From Nostoc sp. S13 (GTDB taxonomy: Bacteria > Cyanobacteriota > Cyanobacteriia > Cyanobacteriales > Nostocaceae): a DNA stretch of 64,000 nt. The stretch is taken from contig NZ_JAQYWQ010000009.1 in NCBI RefSeq assembly GCF_029379315.1, forward strand, positions 1-64,000, given 5' to 3'. Below the pieces are notes generated by a model. It searched no databases. It was given only the letters and a program-made list of their open reading frames with translations, and was not told where the DNA came from. Within the stretch, counting starts at the first letter, position 1; each line of letters opens with the position of its first letter. Of the stretch, positions 63,614-64,000 are shown piece after piece. The translations under genes were made by a program, and so were the position numbers.

Positions 63614-64000
63614 CTACGCACTTTTTTTCTGGTCACTGACTCGGCGCAAAACACCGTTAATAAACCGATGACCATCTTCTCCACTGTAGCGTTTGGCTAG
63701 TTCCACAGCTTCGTTGATGGCGATACTGTCTGGAACTCCTAAGAACTTCATTTCTGCCACAGCGATTTGCAGGATATCGCGGTCAATTTGGGCCAGGCGA
63801 GTTACTTGCCAATCTACTAAGGCACTAGAAAGGAGTTCATCTATAATGTGTCGATTTTCGTTGATGGTAATCACAAGCTCTTTTGCGTAATTACGGACTC
63901 CCTTATCCTGATTAGCTAACTGAATCAATACTGGGAAATCAACTGCCGTACCCAACTGATTGATTGCTGTCTGGGTGCAGGCGATCGCTTCTTGCAGCAT
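63614..64000 (-). CDS. nusB: Transcription antitermination factor NusB (3' part, cut by window edge)
   Basis: 128 codons reach the window end; the codon at 64000 reads ATG but cyanobacterial NusB is about 210 aa, so the start is probably outside. The visible part has the C-terminal NusB helices: [40 protein letters not shown] and [20 protein letters not shown] then [10 protein letters not shown]. NusB with NusE binds boxA RNA in rRNA antitermination. It precedes ftsY on the same strand, an arrangement compatible with co-transcription. Confidence 0.92.
   Translation of the reverse strand: MLQEAIACTQTAINQLGTAVDFPVLIQLANQDKGVRNYAKELVITINENRHIIDELLSSALVDWQVTRLAQIDRDILQIAVAEMKFLGVPDSIAINEAVELAKRYSGEDGHRFINGVLRRVSDQKKSA

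Noticed and set aside
1-64000. tRNA, rRNA or known structured RNA genes
   Set aside because: Reading the intergenic regions on both strands by eye gave no TPsiC-like arm in a cloverleaf context and no rRNA stretch; a covariance-model scan would be needed to be certain.

Overview
The window comes from the chromosome of a filamentous, Nostoc-like cyanobacterium. Several things point there. The HIP1 octamer GCGATCGC recurs throughout. It encodes petN of the cytochrome b6f complex, a CrtH-like carotenoid oxidoreductase, an alkaline/neutral invertase, a UPF0182 giant membrane protein, a PEP-CTERM protein and cyanobacterial DUF families (DUF1824, DUF1995, DUF1997, DUF4079). It is also rich in the small dispersed repeats, REP-like palindromes and heptanucleotide repeats typical of Nostoc genomes. 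No rRNA, tRNA, CRISPR array or intact insertion sequence was seen.

Layout. 0.5-5.2 kb: hybrid histidine kinase, KTSC protein, DUF1995 protein, cold-shock/DUF1294 membrane protein. 5.2-8.4 kb: a decay zone with a 58-aa membrane protein, a vapBC pair whose toxin is interrupted by a dispersed repeat, and a multiply frameshifted cold-shock/zinc-ribbon gene. 8.4-12.6 kb: cysteine desulfurase, a phospholipase-D-like lipoprotein carrying an EF-hand loop and a nonsense-split HhH tail, and a glycosyltransferase. 13-14.2 kb: wreckage of TonB-dependent receptors. 14.4-24.8 kb: PotC-like permease, Ser/Thr kinase-FGE fusion, PEP-CTERM protein, CrtH-like enzyme, prohibitin-family protein, DUF1824 and an ABC-F ATPase. 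24.8-26 kb: toxin-antitoxin remnants in repeats. 26-33.8 kb: signalling block with a four-GAF kinase (the first GAF looks like a DXCF cyanobacteriochrome), petN, an ethylene-receptor-like hybrid kinase and a response-regulator/kinase. 34.3-41.5 kb: glucose-dehydrogenase pseudogene, GH100 invertase, small hypotheticals, UPF0182 and a HicA/DUF1902 pair.

41.5-54.2 kb is the most unusual part. A nonsense-interrupted RAYT transposase lies among REP palindromes. Two very large WD40 proteins of the caspase-nSTAND-WD40 type follow. One is complete (1442 aa) and is transcribed divergently from a small Trypco1-like protein. Its neighbour has lost the caspase core and Walker A, and a detached P-loop fragment lies just downstream. 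Three related 21-bp minisatellite loci bracket these modules, as if they were the joints of a duplicating, conflict-type NLR-like locus.

54.7-64 kb returns to housekeeping and conserved genes: an atypical SDR protein, DUF1997, DUF4079, an ankyrin protein, a GAF-SpoIIE phosphatase, ftsY and the 3' part of nusB. The main themes are two-component signalling, NLR-like STAND proteins, and strong remodelling by small repeats that enter coding sequence, sometimes in frame (kinase GAF4, probably UPF0182) and sometimes fatally (vapC). All functional calls rest on reading the translated sequence; no database search was run.
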